A program made the position numbers and the translations under genes. From Actinokineospora terrae (GTDB lineage Bacteria > Actinomycetota > Actinomycetes > Mycobacteriales > Pseudonocardiaceae), in contig NZ_FOGI01000004.1 in assembly GCF_900111175.1 (NCBI RefSeq), positions 62,001-126,000 of the forward strand: a stretch of 64,000 bases of DNA. The letters are read 5' to 3'. Positions within the stretch are counted from its first letter, which is position 1, and every line of letters begins with the position of its first letter. Positions 49,830 to 58,802 of the stretch are shown piece after piece. The notes under the pieces were generated by a model. That model saw nothing but the letters and a program-made list of their open reading frames with translations. It was not told the DNA's origin and did not search any database.

Positions 49830-50876
49830 CTAGTTGGGGGTGGGGTTCTCGGAGCGGGGGGTGGTGAACTTGGTGAACACCTTGCCCGCGGTGTCGGTGA
49901 TGGTGGAGCCGACGGTGTTGAGCAGGCTGACCAGGGGGTCGGCCGAGGTGGTGAACGACTCCTTGTAGGACTTCGCCGCCGAGCGGAGGTCCTCGCCGAG
50001 GTTGGTGGTGGGGGTGTCGTCGTCGCGGCGCTGGTACTGGCCGGTGAGGATGTCGCGGTACTCGTCCGAGGCGGCCCAGCGCTGCAACTGCGCGGCGCGG
50101 ACCACGGCGAACGGGTGGGTCATGCCCTCGACGTTGCGCAGCTTGTGGATGCTGTCGCGGACGTCGTCGACCTCCTCGTACTCCTTGGCCTGCTGGAGGA
50201 ACGAGGGGATGTCGATCTGGGTCAGGTCGGTCGCGCCCGCGAGGTAGAGGTGGGTGCGCAGCGCCGCGGCCGGGTCCTGGCCCGCGAGCAGGCCCGCGCG
50301 GTCGGCGGTGAGCTCCGCCTTGCGGTACCACTCGTTGAGGGCGGCGAGGATCGCGCGCAGCGCCAGGGCACCCGGCGGGAGCAGCGCCATCGTCTGCTGC
50401 ACGCTGCGCAGCCGCAGCAGGATGGTGCGCAGCACGGCGTGGCCGGAGAGGATGTGGCCCATCTCGTGGCCGATGACGAACCGCAGGCTCTCGGTGTCGA
50501 TGGCCTCGACCAGGCCGGTGGTGATCACCACGAACGGCTCGTCGATGCCGACCGCCATCGCGTTGGCCCTGGGGTCGCGCTGGATGAACAGGTTCGGCAC
50601 CGTGTCCAGGTCCAGCACCTCGGCGGTCTCCCGGCGCAGCTGGTCGACCTTCGGGTACTGCTTCTCGCCCACCCGGATCGCCGAGGCCAGCGCCAGCAGC
50701 CGCTCACCGCGCTCGCTGAACAGGCCCGCGACGGACTTCAGCACCTCGGACAGGCCGGGCACGGCGCGCAGGCCCGCCATGGCGCCGCGGTCGGCCGGGT
50801 GCTCGTAGGCGCGCGGGCTGATCCGCGGGAACCGAACCCTGCTGGTCGAGCGCGAGACGTCGGAATTGTCGGTCAC
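49830..50876 (-). CDS. M48 family metallopeptidase
   Basis: This 348-residue protein starts at GTG 50876 (GGAGG 7 nt upstream). HExxH is VIGHEMGHILSGH (about 135), with the third ligand Glu in WYRKAELTADRAGL. FIQRDPRANAMAVG is the preceding family strand. Unlike many M48 proteases it shows no clear membrane helices. The C-terminal 60 residues are low complexity (Thr/Ser/Asp). It may be a cytosolic or membrane-associated quality-control protease. Confidence 0.9.
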   Translation of the reverse strand: MTDNSDVSRSTSRVRFPRISPRAYEHPADRGAMAGLRAVPGLSEVLKSVAGLFSERGERLLALASAIRVGEKQYPKVDQLRRETAEVLDLDTVPNLFIQRDPRANAMAVGIDEPFVVITTGLVEAIDTESLRFVIGHEMGHILSGHAVLRTILLRLRSVQQTMALLPPGALALRAILAALNEWYRKAELTADRAGLLAGQDPAAALRTHLYLAGATDLTQIDIPSFLQQAKEYEEVDDVRDSIHKLRNVEGMTHPFAVVRAAQLQRWAASDEYRDILTGQYQRRDDDTPTTNLGEDLRSAAKSYKESFTTSADPLVSLLNTVGSTITDTAGKVFTKFTTPRSENPTPN

Positions 50877-51013
50877 TGGTCTTCCTCCCCGTGTGTCTCC
50901 TTCCACAGTAGGCCCGTCCCCGGTCCGTTTGGCGTAGTTGCGCTGAGGCGACCGGTGCCGGGCCGGACTAGATTCGACGCCGGAAGATCACCCACTGGCT
51001 GCGAGGTATGCCG

Positions 51014-51550
51014 ATGAGCCTGGACCGCCCGGTCGCACCCGACCCCTACGAGCTGCTGCCCCAGGTCGGCTCGTTCACCGTGACCTCCACCGACGTGCGC
51101 GACGGCGAGCCGCTGGCCACCCGGCACGTGCACGGCTCGGCGGGCGGGGAGAACGCCTCACCCCAGCTGACCTGGAGCGGCGCGCCCGAGGGCACCAAGA
51201 GCTACGTGGTCACCTGCTTCGACCCGGACGCGCCGATCCCCGGCGGGTTCTGGCACTGGGCCGCGGTGAACATCCCGGCCGACACCACGGGTCTGCCCGA
51301 GGGCGCGGGCGCGAGCGACGACGCCCTGCCCGGCGACGCGTTCCACGTGCGCTCCGACTTCGGCACCCGCGACTACGGCGGCGCCGCCCCGCCGCAGGGC
51401 GACCAGGTGCACCGGTACTACTTCGTGGTGCACGCCGTCGACGTCGAGCGGCTCGACGTCGACGAGAACGCCAGCCCGTCGGTGGTCGGCTTCAACCTGG
51501 CGTTCCACACCCTGGCCAGGGCGATCATCACCCCGACCTACGCGCACTGA
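51014..51550 (+). CDS. PEBP (YbhB/YbcL, Raf-kinase-inhibitor-like) protein
   Basis: This 178-residue protein has [14 protein letters not shown] and the PEBP core [35 protein letters not shown], then [17 protein letters not shown]. The DPDAP and GGxxPP motifs line the anion-binding pocket. ATG 51014 is preferred over ATG 51008 because GAGG is 7 nt upstream. Family members bind phosphorylated ligands; its function in bacteria is vague. Confidence 0.92.
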   Translation: MSLDRPVAPDPYELLPQVGSFTVTSTDVRDGEPLATRHVHGSAGGENASPQLTWSGAPEGTKSYVVTCFDPDAPIPGGFWHWAAVNIPADTTGLPEGAGASDDALPGDAFHVRSDFGTRDYGGAAPPQGDQVHRYYFVVHAVDVERLDVDENASPSVVGFNLAFHTLARAIITPTYAH

Positions 51551-51632
51551 TCCCGGCTGGCTCCCGGGTGGCCGTGGTCACCCGGGACACGCGCGGGAAT
51601 GCGGGACCGGGGCGATGCGGTTGGATGGGGTC

Positions 51633-53030
51633 GTGGCGCACTACGACCTGGTGATCATCGGGACCGGCTCCGGGAACTCCCTGCTCGACCCGCGCTTCGC
51701 GGGCTGGCGGGTGGCGATGGTCGAACGCGGCGTGTTCGGCGGGACCTGCCTGAACGTCGGCTGCATCCCGACCAAGATGTTCGTGCACGCCGCCGACCTG
51801 GCCGCGGTGCCGGGGCACTCGGCGCGGCTCGGGGTGGACACCACGCTCGACGGGGTGCGGTGGGCCGACATCCGGGACCGGGTCTTCGGCCGGATCGACC
51901 CCATCGCCGCGGGTGGCCAGGCCTACCGGGTCGAGCACCCGGACAACGCCAACGTCACCGTCTACGCGGGCAACGCCCGGTTCACCGGCGAGCGGCGCCT
52001 GGAGATCACGCCCAACGACGGCTCCCCCGCCGAGACCATCACCGCCGACCGGGTCGTGCTCGCGGCGGGCGGGCGCGCGACCGTCCCGGACATCGACGGC
52101 ATCCACGACGTGCCGCTGCACACCAGCGACACGATCATGCGGATCCCCGAGCTGCCCCGGCGGCTGGTGATCCTCGGCGGCGGGTTCATCGCGGCCGAGT
52201 TCGCGCACGTGTTCTCGTCCTTCGGCGTCGAGGTGACCGTGGTCGCCCGCTCCGGTGCCCTGCTGCGCGCCGAGGACCGCGACGTGAGCCTGCGGTTCAC
52301 CGAGCTCGCCCAGCAGCGCTGGGACGTGCGGCTCGACCGCAAGGCGGTGCGCGCGCAGAACCACGACGGCGGCGTCCGCCTGCACCTGGAGGGCCCGCAC
52401 GGCGCGGAGACCGTCGACGCCGACCTGCTGCTGGTCGCCACCGGCCGCACCCCCAACGCCGACCAGCTCGACGTGGCCGCGGGCGGCATCACCACCGCGC
52501 CGAGCGGGCACGTGGTCGTCGACGAGTACCAGCGCACCTCGGCCGAGGGCGTGTGGGCACTCGGCGACATCAGCTCCCCGTACGAGCTCAAGCACGTCGC
52601 CAACCACGAGGCCAGGATCGTGCAGCACAACCTGCTGCACCCCGACCAGCCGAAGGCCGCCGACCACCGCTTCGTCCCGCACGCGGTGTTCACCTCCCCG
52701 CAGATCGCCGCGGTGGGCATCACCGAGCAGGAAGCGGAGAGCCGCGGCATCCCCTGGATCGCCGCCACCCAGACCTTCGGCGGCATCGCCTACGGCTGGG
52801 CCATGGAAGACGAGACCGGCTTCGCCAAGGTCATCGCCGACCCCGACACCGCCCAGATCCTCGGCGCGCACATCATCGGCCCCCAGGCCCCGACCCTGAT
52901 CCAGCCGATCATCCAGGCCATGAGCTTCGACCTCGACGCCAGGACCATGGCCACCGGCCAGTACTGGATCCACCCCGGCATGCCCGAGGTCGTGGAGAAC
53001 GCCCTGCTCAACCTCCCCTTCCCGCAGTAG
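51633..53030 (+). CDS. mtr: Mycothione reductase
   Basis: This 465-residue flavoprotein disulfide reductase begins [19 protein letters not shown], with the distinctive GSGNS. The redox-active disulfide is [15 protein letters not shown]. The NAD(P) motif is [20 protein letters not shown]. The C-terminal [18 protein letters not shown] contains the catalytic His-Glu of the dimer interface. It reduces mycothiol disulfide with NADPH and is a mark of actinobacteria. GTG 51633 is chosen over ATG 51615 because it fits the family N-terminus. Confidence 0.95.
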   Translation: MAHYDLVIIGTGSGNSLLDPRFAGWRVAMVERGVFGGTCLNVGCIPTKMFVHAADLAAVPGHSARLGVDTTLDGVRWADIRDRVFGRIDPIAAGGQAYRVEHPDNANVTVYAGNARFTGERRLEITPNDGSPAETITADRVVLAAGGRATVPDIDGIHDVPLHTSDTIMRIPELPRRLVILGGGFIAAEFAHVFSSFGVEVTVVARSGALLRAEDRDVSLRFTELAQQRWDVRLDRKAVRAQNHDGGVRLHLEGPHGAETVDADLLLVATGRTPNADQLDVAAGGITTAPSGHVVVDEYQRTSAEGVWALGDISSPYELKHVANHEARIVQHNLLHPDQPKAADHRFVPHAVFTSPQIAAVGITEQEAESRGIPWIAATQTFGGIAYGWAMEDETGFAKVIADPDTAQILGAHIIGPQAPTLIQPIIQAMSFDLDARTMATGQYWIHPGMPEVVENALLNLPFPQ

Positions 53031-53060
53031 ACGAACCTCTGCCCAACACCGCCCGCGGCC

Positions 53061-53111
53061 TAGATCGTGCGGGGGTCTAGACCGTGCGGGGGTCTAGACC
53101 GTGCGGGGGCG
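53061..53111. repeat. Three tandem 17-bp repeats
   Basis: TAGATCGTGCGGGGGTC (53061-53077), TAGACCGTGCGGGGGTC (53078-53094) and TAGACCGTGCGGGGGCG (53095-53111). The units are nearly identical and abut directly. The last unit leads into the 37-bp duplicate. Confidence 0.85.
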
Positions 53112-53129
53112 GCCTGCCGCGTAGCCGAC
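53093..53129. repeat. 37-bp direct repeat, copy 1
   Basis: This is identical over 37 bp to 53434-53470, the 3' end of the MFS gene, which encodes GYAAGRPRTV and its stop on the minus strand. The copy is 304 nt away and carries no open frame continuing the gene. Confidence 0.85.
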
Positions 53130-53433
53130 CCGCACGCACCGCTGCCCGAGACACGACGCGGACAGCCCACCGCATGGCCGACGACCTGGACAGCCCGGAC
53201 GCCATGATCAACGCGGCGCCGGGAGACACGCGGCGCCCGAGACCGATTGGCGCCCACGAGACCACTGGGCACTCACGGCCAGACGCACCCTTGGCTTCCA
53301 GCGCGCCCGCGCAGGCCTGGGCCAGGCCGTCCGCCGTCCGCCGGTCTTCGGTGCCACCACCACGGCACCAGCACCCGCGATATCCATCGGCCATGGCCGA
53401 CGTCGTAGAGCACGCCTTGATCTAGTGGCCCGA

Positions 53434-53470
53434 TCTAGACCGTGCGGGGGCGGCCTGCCGCGTAGCCGAC
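53434..53470. repeat. 37-bp direct repeat, copy 2 (MFS gene 3' end)
   Basis: This copy contains the TAG stop (53435-53437 on the minus strand) and last codons of the MFS transporter. It is the likely source, since it is part of a working gene. Confidence 0.85.
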
Positions 53471-54706
53471 GATGGCTTGGAGGGCGGTGACGAGTAGGAC
53501 GAGGACCAGGGAGGTTGTCCAGCCGCCGGTGAGGCCTCGGAGGAGGCCGAAGAGGAAGGGGCCGCAGGCGGCGATCAGGTAGCCGAGGGATTGGGCCATC
53601 GCGGACAGGGACGCGGTGTCGGCCGGGTCGTCGGTGCGCAGGGCGATGACGGTGATGACCAGGGGGAAGACGCCCATGCCGAAGCCAGCGAGAACGGTCC
53701 AGGCGAGGGGGGCGGCGCTGGGGGCCACCAGTAGGCCGACGATGCCGAGGCCGCCGATCAGGGTCAGCACCGCGATCAGCAGGGACTGGGAGCGCATCCG
53801 CACCGCCAAAGGCGGGAAGAGCAGCCCGGTCGGGACGCCGAACAGGGTGCAGATCGCCAGGTAGAGGCCCGCGGTGGTGCGGTCGACCCCGGCGTCGATG
53901 AGGACCTCCGGCAGCCAGCCCATGATCACGTACGCGACCAGGGCCTGGAGCCCGAAGAACACCGTCACCGTCCAGGCCAGCCGGTTGCCCAGCAGCGACC
54001 GCCTCGGCTGCGGCGGCTGGTCGGCGACCACCTCGGTGTGCCGGGCGCCCACCGACCACAGCAGGACGGCCGCGACCCCGAGCAGCGCCCACACGCCCAG
54101 GGCGAACCGCCAGCTCCCCGTGGCGTCGGCCAGCGACGGCGTCACCGCCGCGCCCAGCGCCCCACCACCGGCCAGCGCCCCCATGTAGATGCCCGTCACC
54201 ACGCCCAACCGGTGCGGGAACGACTGCTTGATCACCACGGGCAGCAGGACGTTGCCCAGGGCGATGCCCGCGCAGGCCAGCAGCGTGCCGCCGAGCACGG
54301 CCGGGGCGCCGTCGAGCACCCGCAGGCCGAGGCCGGCGGTGAGCAGCGCCAGCGCCCAGCCGACCGCCCTGGCCAGGCCGAACCGCCTGTTCAGCCGGGG
54401 TGCGAGCACCCCGGCGGCGCCGAAGCACAGTGCCGGGAGGGCGGTCAGCGCGCTGGCCCAGGCGTGGCTCGCGCCGACGGACCCGCGCACCTGTTCCAGC
54501 ACGGATGCGAGACTGGTGACAGCGGGTCGCAGGTTCGCCGCGGCGAGGGCGACCCCGAGGACGAGCAGCGAGGTACCGACCAGGGCCGTCCCTCGGCTGG
54601 ACGCGAGGGCACTGTTTCCGGCCGGGTGGGCCGACCAGGCACCACGCGGCGGGGTCGGCGTGGCAATCTTGACGTCCCTGGCGTTGCGCCTGCGGTGGAG
54701 CGTCAT
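53435..54706 (-). CDS. CynX/NimT-type MFS transporter
   Basis: The protein has 423 residues with about 12 membrane helices. Family features are LVLGVALAAANLRPAVTSLA in helix 1, LALGNVLLPVVIKQSFPHR-like sequence (IALGNVLLPVVIKQSFP), and YVIMGWLPEVLIDAG near the middle. The basic N-terminal tail (HRRRNARDVKIATPTPPRG) is longer than usual. CynX-type members export or import small anions such as cyanate, or 2-nitroimidazole. Divergent from a FadR-type regulator with a clean operator between them. Confidence 0.88.
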   Translation of the reverse strand: MTLHRRRNARDVKIATPTPPRGAWSAHPAGNSALASSRGTALVGTSLLVLGVALAAANLRPAVTSLASVLEQVRGSVGASHAWASALTALPALCFGAAGVLAPRLNRRFGLARAVGWALALLTAGLGLRVLDGAPAVLGGTLLACAGIALGNVLLPVVIKQSFPHRLGVVTGIYMGALAGGGALGAAVTPSLADATGSWRFALGVWALLGVAAVLLWSVGARHTEVVADQPPQPRRSLLGNRLAWTVTVFFGLQALVAYVIMGWLPEVLIDAGVDRTTAGLYLAICTLFGVPTGLLFPPLAVRMRSQSLLIAVLTLIGGLGIVGLLVAPSAAPLAWTVLAGFGMGVFPLVITVIALRTDDPADTASLSAMAQSLGYLIAACGPFLFGLLRGLTGGWTTSLVLVLLVTALQAIVGYAAGRPRTV

Positions 54707-54719
54707 GGGCCGAGTATCA

Positions 54720-54736
54720 CAAACATAGGATGTTTG
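54720..54736. promoter_or_regulatory. Perfect operator palindrome CAAACAT-AGG-ATGTTTG
   Basis: Perfect 7-bp arms with a 3-nt spacer in the 47-nt gap between the divergent MFS transporter and FadR-type gene. It is close to both start codons, so binding would control both. The AT-rich composition stands out in this GC-rich window. Confidence 0.75.
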
Positions 54737-54753
54737 GCTGAAAGGATGGCGCT

Positions 54754-55428
54754 GTGCCGTTGGCCACTACCCGGCGTTCCGGCCTCGTCGACCAGGTGAT
54801 CGAGCAGATGCGCGCGGCGATCACCAGCGCGGAGTGGAAGGTCGGCGAGCGCATCCCGACCGAGCCAGAGCTGGTCACCGCCCTCGGCGTCGGTCGCAAC
54901 ACCGTCCGCGAGGCGGTGCGCGCGCTCTCGCACGCGGGCCTGCTGGAGGTGCGCCAGGGTGACGGCACCTTCGTCCGCGCCACCAGCGAGTTCTCCGGCG
55001 CGGTGCGCAGGCTGGCAGGCACCGAGCTGCGCGACGTGCTCCAGGTCCGGCGGACGCTCGAGGTCGAGGGCGCGCGGCTCGCCGCGGGCAACCGGACCGA
55101 GGACGAGCTGACCGAGCTCACCGAGCTGCTCGACGCCCGCGACCACTCGATGACGGCCAAGGACTACGAGGTCGGCATCGACCAGGACGCCGCCTTCCAC
55201 CTCGCGGTCGTCCGGTGCTCGCACAACCCGCTGCTCGCCGAGCTGTACCAGGGCCTCACCGAGGTCGTCCGCGCCTCGGTCGCCAGCACGGTGAGCACCA
55301 AGCCCAGCCTGGCCACCGTCGACCACCAGCGGCTGCTCTCGGCGATCCGCGACCAGGACACCGACCGCGCCGCGGCCGAGGCGGCGGGCTTCCTCGACGA
55401 GCTGATCGCCGACCTGGACACCGACTGA
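54754..55428 (+). CDS. GntR-family (FadR subgroup) regulator
   Basis: The protein has 224 residues from GTG 54754 (AAGGATGG upstream). The winged HTH (about 1-75) has GERIPTEPELVTALGVGRNT, VREAVRALSHAGLLEVRQGD-GTFV. The C-terminal all-helical FCD domain includes the metal or ligand positions DQDAAFHLAVVRCSHNPLL and DHQRLLSAIRDQD. It likely represses the divergent MFS transporter through 54720-54736 and is induced by a small acid. Confidence 0.93.
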   Translation: MPLATTRRSGLVDQVIEQMRAAITSAEWKVGERIPTEPELVTALGVGRNTVREAVRALSHAGLLEVRQGDGTFVRATSEFSGAVRRLAGTELRDVLQVRRTLEVEGARLAAGNRTEDELTELTELLDARDHSMTAKDYEVGIDQDAAFHLAVVRCSHNPLLAELYQGLTEVVRASVASTVSTKPSLATVDHQRLLSAIRDQDTDRAAAEAAGFLDELIADLDTD

Positions 55429-55661
55429 CCGGTCCCGGGCGAACTCCCGAACCCCACGCATCTCCCCCGACTCCCCTTCCCCGACCTGCTCCGACTGCTT
55501 GCCGAGACTGCTCGCGGACGAACGGTCCCCGGTGGACCTTCCCCCGGCGAGCGCTGGACACCTGACACGGTCCAGAGTCGAGGAGCGCGAGCACGGCCGC
55601 CAGTCCCCGGGTCGGACCTGTGGATGATCGTGGACGTTGTGGACAACCGGACCGCCAGGGG

Positions 55662-57182
55662 CTAGGCACCCGGCGGCAGCGTGCGCAGCCCGGGCGGCGC
55701 TCCCGCATCGATGAGCCGCAGGACGGCCTCGGTGTCCAGGTGCTCGGCGACCAGGTCGCCGAGCAGGTCGAGCTGACCCTGCCTGGCCGCGGCGAAGTCG
55801 ACGTCGTCGGCCGGGCGGAAACCGTCCCGACCAGCACGTTCGGCCGCCCACCGGAGGAACGCGCGGCGCGCGGCGTCGTTCTCCAGCAAGCCGTGCCAGT
55901 GCGTGCCCAGCACGGAGCCGACGACCGCCCCCTCGGCGGCACCGTCGTCCACTGCCACCAGCGCGGGGACGTCACCGCGGCGCACGACCCGGCCGTGGTG
56001 GATCTCGTACCCCATTGCGGGCTCACCGAACACAACCCCGGTCGGCCGCGCGAGGGTCTTCTCCGGCGCGAACTCCACGTCGACGTCCACCAGCCCCAGT
56101 CCGTCGACCACGCCGGCCCCGGACTCGACCCGGTCCTCGATCCGCCGCGCCAGCATCTGGAAGCCACCACACACACCGAGCACGGGCAGCCCACGTTCGG
56201 CGTGCGCCACTACGGCGTCCGCCAACCCCGTGCGCCGCAACCAGGCCAGGTCGTCCACCGTCGACTTCGACCCCGGTAGCACCACCACGTCCGCGTCCGC
56301 CAAGCGCGACGGCTCGGTCACGAACCGCACCGAGACCCCCGGCTCGCAGGCCAGCGCCTCCACATCGGTCGCGTTCGAGATGCGCGGCAACCGCACTACG
56401 GCGACGCGCAGCCACTGCGACCCCAACGGCGGCGCGGGCCGTCCCACGACGCCATCCGCCGCGTAGGACAGCGAGTCCTCCGCGTCCAGCCACAGCTCCT
56501 CGCGCCACGGGAGCACGCCGAGCACGCGCCGCCCGGTCAGGTCGTGCAGCTGGGTCAACCCCGGTGCCAGGAGCGCGGGGTCACCCCGGAACTTGTTGAT
56601 CACGAAACCGGCGATCAGGGACTGGTCGGCGGCGTCGAGCAGCGCGAGCGTGCCGAACAGGTGCGCGAAGACGCCACCTCGGTCGATGTCCCCCACAACG
56701 AGCACAGGCAGACCTGCCGCACGCGCTAGGCCCATGTTGGCGATGTCGTTGGCGCGCAGGTTGATCTCGGTAGGAGAACCCGCGCCCTCACACACGACGA
56801 CTTCGTAGTCCGCGCGAAGCCCTTCCAACGTCGTCAGGACTGTCTGCATGAGTTCGGCTTTGCGGTCCCGATAGGACATCGCCGACGCGAAACCGGCGGG
56901 CTTACCGAGCACAACGACCTGAGAGGTGCGGTCGGATCCGGGCTTGAGCAGCACCGGGTTGAACCTGACGCTCGGCTCCAGGCCGCACGCGGCCGCTTGC
57001 ACTGCCTGCGCCCGACCGATCTCACCGCCGTCGAACGTGACCATGGAGTTGTTGGACATGTTCTGCGCCTTGAACGGCGCGACCCGCGCACCGCGCCTGG
57101 CCAGCCACCGGCACAGGCCCGCGACCAGGACGCTCTTGCCCGCGTCCGAGGTGGTACCAGCCACCAGCAGCGCTCCCACCAT
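55662..57182 (-). CDS. cobQ: Cobyric acid synthase
   Basis: This 506-residue protein starts at ATG 57182 with GGAGGG upstream. The N-terminal P-loop-like synthetase domain has [34 protein letters not shown] and [10 protein letters not shown]. The C-terminal class I glutaminase domain has the nucleophile Cys in [13 protein letters not shown] and His in [10 protein letters not shown]. It amidates adenosylcobyrinic acid a,c-diamide. No B12 riboswitch is evident upstream. Confidence 0.95.
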   Translation of the reverse strand: MVGALLVAGTTSDAGKSVLVAGLCRWLARRGARVAPFKAQNMSNNSMVTFDGGEIGRAQAVQAAACGLEPSVRFNPVLLKPGSDRTSQVVVLGKPAGFASAMSYRDRKAELMQTVLTTLEGLRADYEVVVCEGAGSPTEINLRANDIANMGLARAAGLPVLVVGDIDRGGVFAHLFGTLALLDAADQSLIAGFVINKFRGDPALLAPGLTQLHDLTGRRVLGVLPWREELWLDAEDSLSYAADGVVGRPAPPLGSQWLRVAVVRLPRISNATDVEALACEPGVSVRFVTEPSRLADADVVVLPGSKSTVDDLAWLRRTGLADAVVAHAERGLPVLGVCGGFQMLARRIEDRVESGAGVVDGLGLVDVDVEFAPEKTLARPTGVVFGEPAMGYEIHHGRVVRRGDVPALVAVDDGAAEGAVVGSVLGTHWHGLLENDAARRAFLRWAAERAGRDGFRPADDVDFAAARQGQLDLLGDLVAEHLDTEAVLRLIDAGAPPGLRTLPPGA

Positions 57183-57232
57183 CCGCGCGTCCCCTCCCCA
57201 CAACCTCCGACCGGCTGCCATCATCTTCGGTT

Positions 57233-57934
57233 ATGCCCGTCGTCGCGGTCACCGCAGTCCTGGTGCACAGCCCGTACCTGGGGCCTGCCAGCCTCCGCCC
57301 GCTCGCCGACGGCCTCGCCGCCCTCGGCCACCCGACCGTCCTGCTCGACCTGCAGCCCAGCGTCGCCGCCGCCCCGGTGCACCAGCGGTTGATCGGCGCG
57401 TTCGCCGACGCATTGTCCGACGAGGCCCTCAGCGGGCCCGTGGCGCTCGTCGGGCACGGCGCGGCCGGTCCCCTGCTGCCCGCGTTCGCCGAGGCGCTGG
57501 AGGACGACGTGCGGTGCCTGCTCTACCTCGACGCCGACCTGCCCACGCCCGGCCGCGGTTGGCGCGACGAGCGCCCCGAGGACTACGCGGCCCTGCGCGG
57601 GCGCAGCCGCGACGGACTGCTGCCGCGCTGGCCCCAGTGGTCCGACCGCGACCTGCTGGCCCAGATCGCCGACGAGGCGCTGCGCACCGAGATCACCGAC
57701 GAGGCGCCCGAGGTGCCGCTGGTGTTCCTCAAGGAAGCCCGGCCCACCGTGGAGTGGACCGGACCCACCGCGTACGTCCAGCTCTCGACCGACCACCAGG
57801 GTGACGCCGACGCCGCGCGGGCACTCGGCTGGCCGGTGACGCAGGCCGATCTGCACCACCTGGCCGTCGCGACCGACCCCGAGCCGGTCGCGCGGCTGGT
57901 GCTGGAGGCGCTGCTCGGTCCTACGGGAGCGTGA
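57233..57934 (+). CDS. Alpha/beta-hydrolase-like protein without nucleophile Ser
   Basis: The 233-residue protein starts [20 protein letters not shown], a hydrolase-like first strand and HG-like loop. [14 protein letters not shown] occupies the elbow position, but the central Ser is replaced by Gly (GHGAAG). [16 protein letters not shown] supplies a His. It is divergent from cobQ and overlaps the convergent map gene by 14 nt. It may be a non-catalytic hydrolase homologue. Confidence 0.7.
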   Translation: MPVVAVTAVLVHSPYLGPASLRPLADGLAALGHPTVLLDLQPSVAAAPVHQRLIGAFADALSDEALSGPVALVGHGAAGPLLPAFAEALEDDVRCLLYLDADLPTPGRGWRDERPEDYAALRGRSRDGLLPRWPQWSDRDLLAQIADEALRTEITDEAPEVPLVFLKEARPTVEWTGPTAYVQLSTDHQGDADAARALGWPVTQADLHHLAVATDPEPVARLVLEALLGPTGA

Positions 57935-58778
57935 GGATCTCCGAGCCGGTGTCGGTGACGACGAGCGTGTGCTCGAACTGCGCGGTCCACGACTTGTCCT
58001 TGGTCGTGGCTGTCCAGTCGTCGGCCCACATGTCGTAGTCGATACCGCCGAGGGTGATCATCGGCTCGATGGTGAAGGTCATCCCCGGCTCGATCACGGT
58101 GCGGTCGGAGAGGTCCTCGTAGTGCAGCACCACGAGTCCACTGTGGAACGACCGGGCGATGCCGTGCCCGGTGAAGGCGCGCACCACGCCGTAGTCGAAC
58201 CGCTTGGCGTACTTCTCGATGACCCGGCCGATCACGTTGAACTCCCGGCCGGGCCGCACCGCGGCGATGGCGCGCATGGTGGCCTCGTGGGTGCGCTCGA
58301 CCAGCAGCCTGGCCTCTTCGCTGACCTCGCCTGCCAGGAACGTCGCGTTCGTGTCGCCGTGCACGCCGCCGAGGTAGGCCGTCACATCGATGTTGACGAT
58401 GTCGCCGTCCTCGATCACCGTCGAGTCGGGGATGCCGTGGCAGATGACCTCGTTGAGCGACACGCAGCACGACTTCGGGAAGCCGCGGTAGCCCAGGGTC
58501 GAGGGGTAGGCGCGGTGGTCGAGCAGGAACTCGTGCACCACGGCGTCGACGTCGTCGGTGGTGGCGCCCGGCTTGACGGCCTTGCCGCCCTCCTGCAGCG
58601 CCTGGGCGGCGACCCTGCCCGCCACCCGCATCGCCTCGATGATTTCCGGCGGCTGCACCCACGGGTCGGTGTTGCGCGCGGGCGCGGGTCGGTCGACGTA
58701 CTCGGGCCGGACGATGGTGGACGGCACGACCCGGCGGGGCGTCTGCACGCCGGGCGTCAACGGGGCACGAACGGACAT
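57921..58778 (-). CDS. map: Methionine aminopeptidase, type Ib
   Basis: This 285-residue protein has an N-terminal extension with [17 protein letters not shown] typical of actinobacterial MapB. Metal ligands are Asp in [10 protein letters not shown] and HGDTNATF, His in [11 protein letters not shown], Glu in FTIEPMI and Glu in QFEHTLVVT. It removes initiator methionine. ATG 58778 is used; GTG 58787 is the alternative. It starts the conserved block map-PBP-GNAT-ispG-rip1. Confidence 0.95.
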   Translation of the reverse strand: MSVRAPLTPGVQTPRRVVPSTIVRPEYVDRPAPARNTDPWVQPPEIIEAMRVAGRVAAQALQEGGKAVKPGATTDDVDAVVHEFLLDHRAYPSTLGYRGFPKSCCVSLNEVICHGIPDSTVIEDGDIVNIDVTAYLGGVHGDTNATFLAGEVSEEARLLVERTHEATMRAIAAVRPGREFNVIGRVIEKYAKRFDYGVVRAFTGHGIARSFHSGLVVLHYEDLSDRTVIEPGMTFTIEPMITLGGIDYDMWADDWTATTKDKSWTAQFEHTLVVTDTGSEILTLP

Positions 58779-58802
58779 GCCCTCCACCCTACGACCCCCC
58801 GA

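Larger units (their letters stand above)
53031..53434. other. 404-nt gene-free region with tandem repeats and duplicated 3' gene end
   Basis: No convincing ORF is seen. The stretch holds a 17-bp tandem triplication (53061-53111) and a 37-bp copy (53093-53129) of the end of the MFS transporter gene and its coding sequence at 53434-53470. The 304 nt between the copies show no gene or transposon features. Short frames on the minus strand (about 70-105 codons) lack starts and coding bias and are likely noise. Confidence 0.6.

Noticed and set aside
53077..53394. 105-codon minus frame next to the tandem repeats
   Set aside because: Its end simply translates the repeated segment; no coding pattern or start signal supports it.
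53093..53470. attL/attR of an integrative element
   Set aside because: Only 304 nt lie between the copies and no integrase or cargo is present. Kept as a finding about duplication instead.
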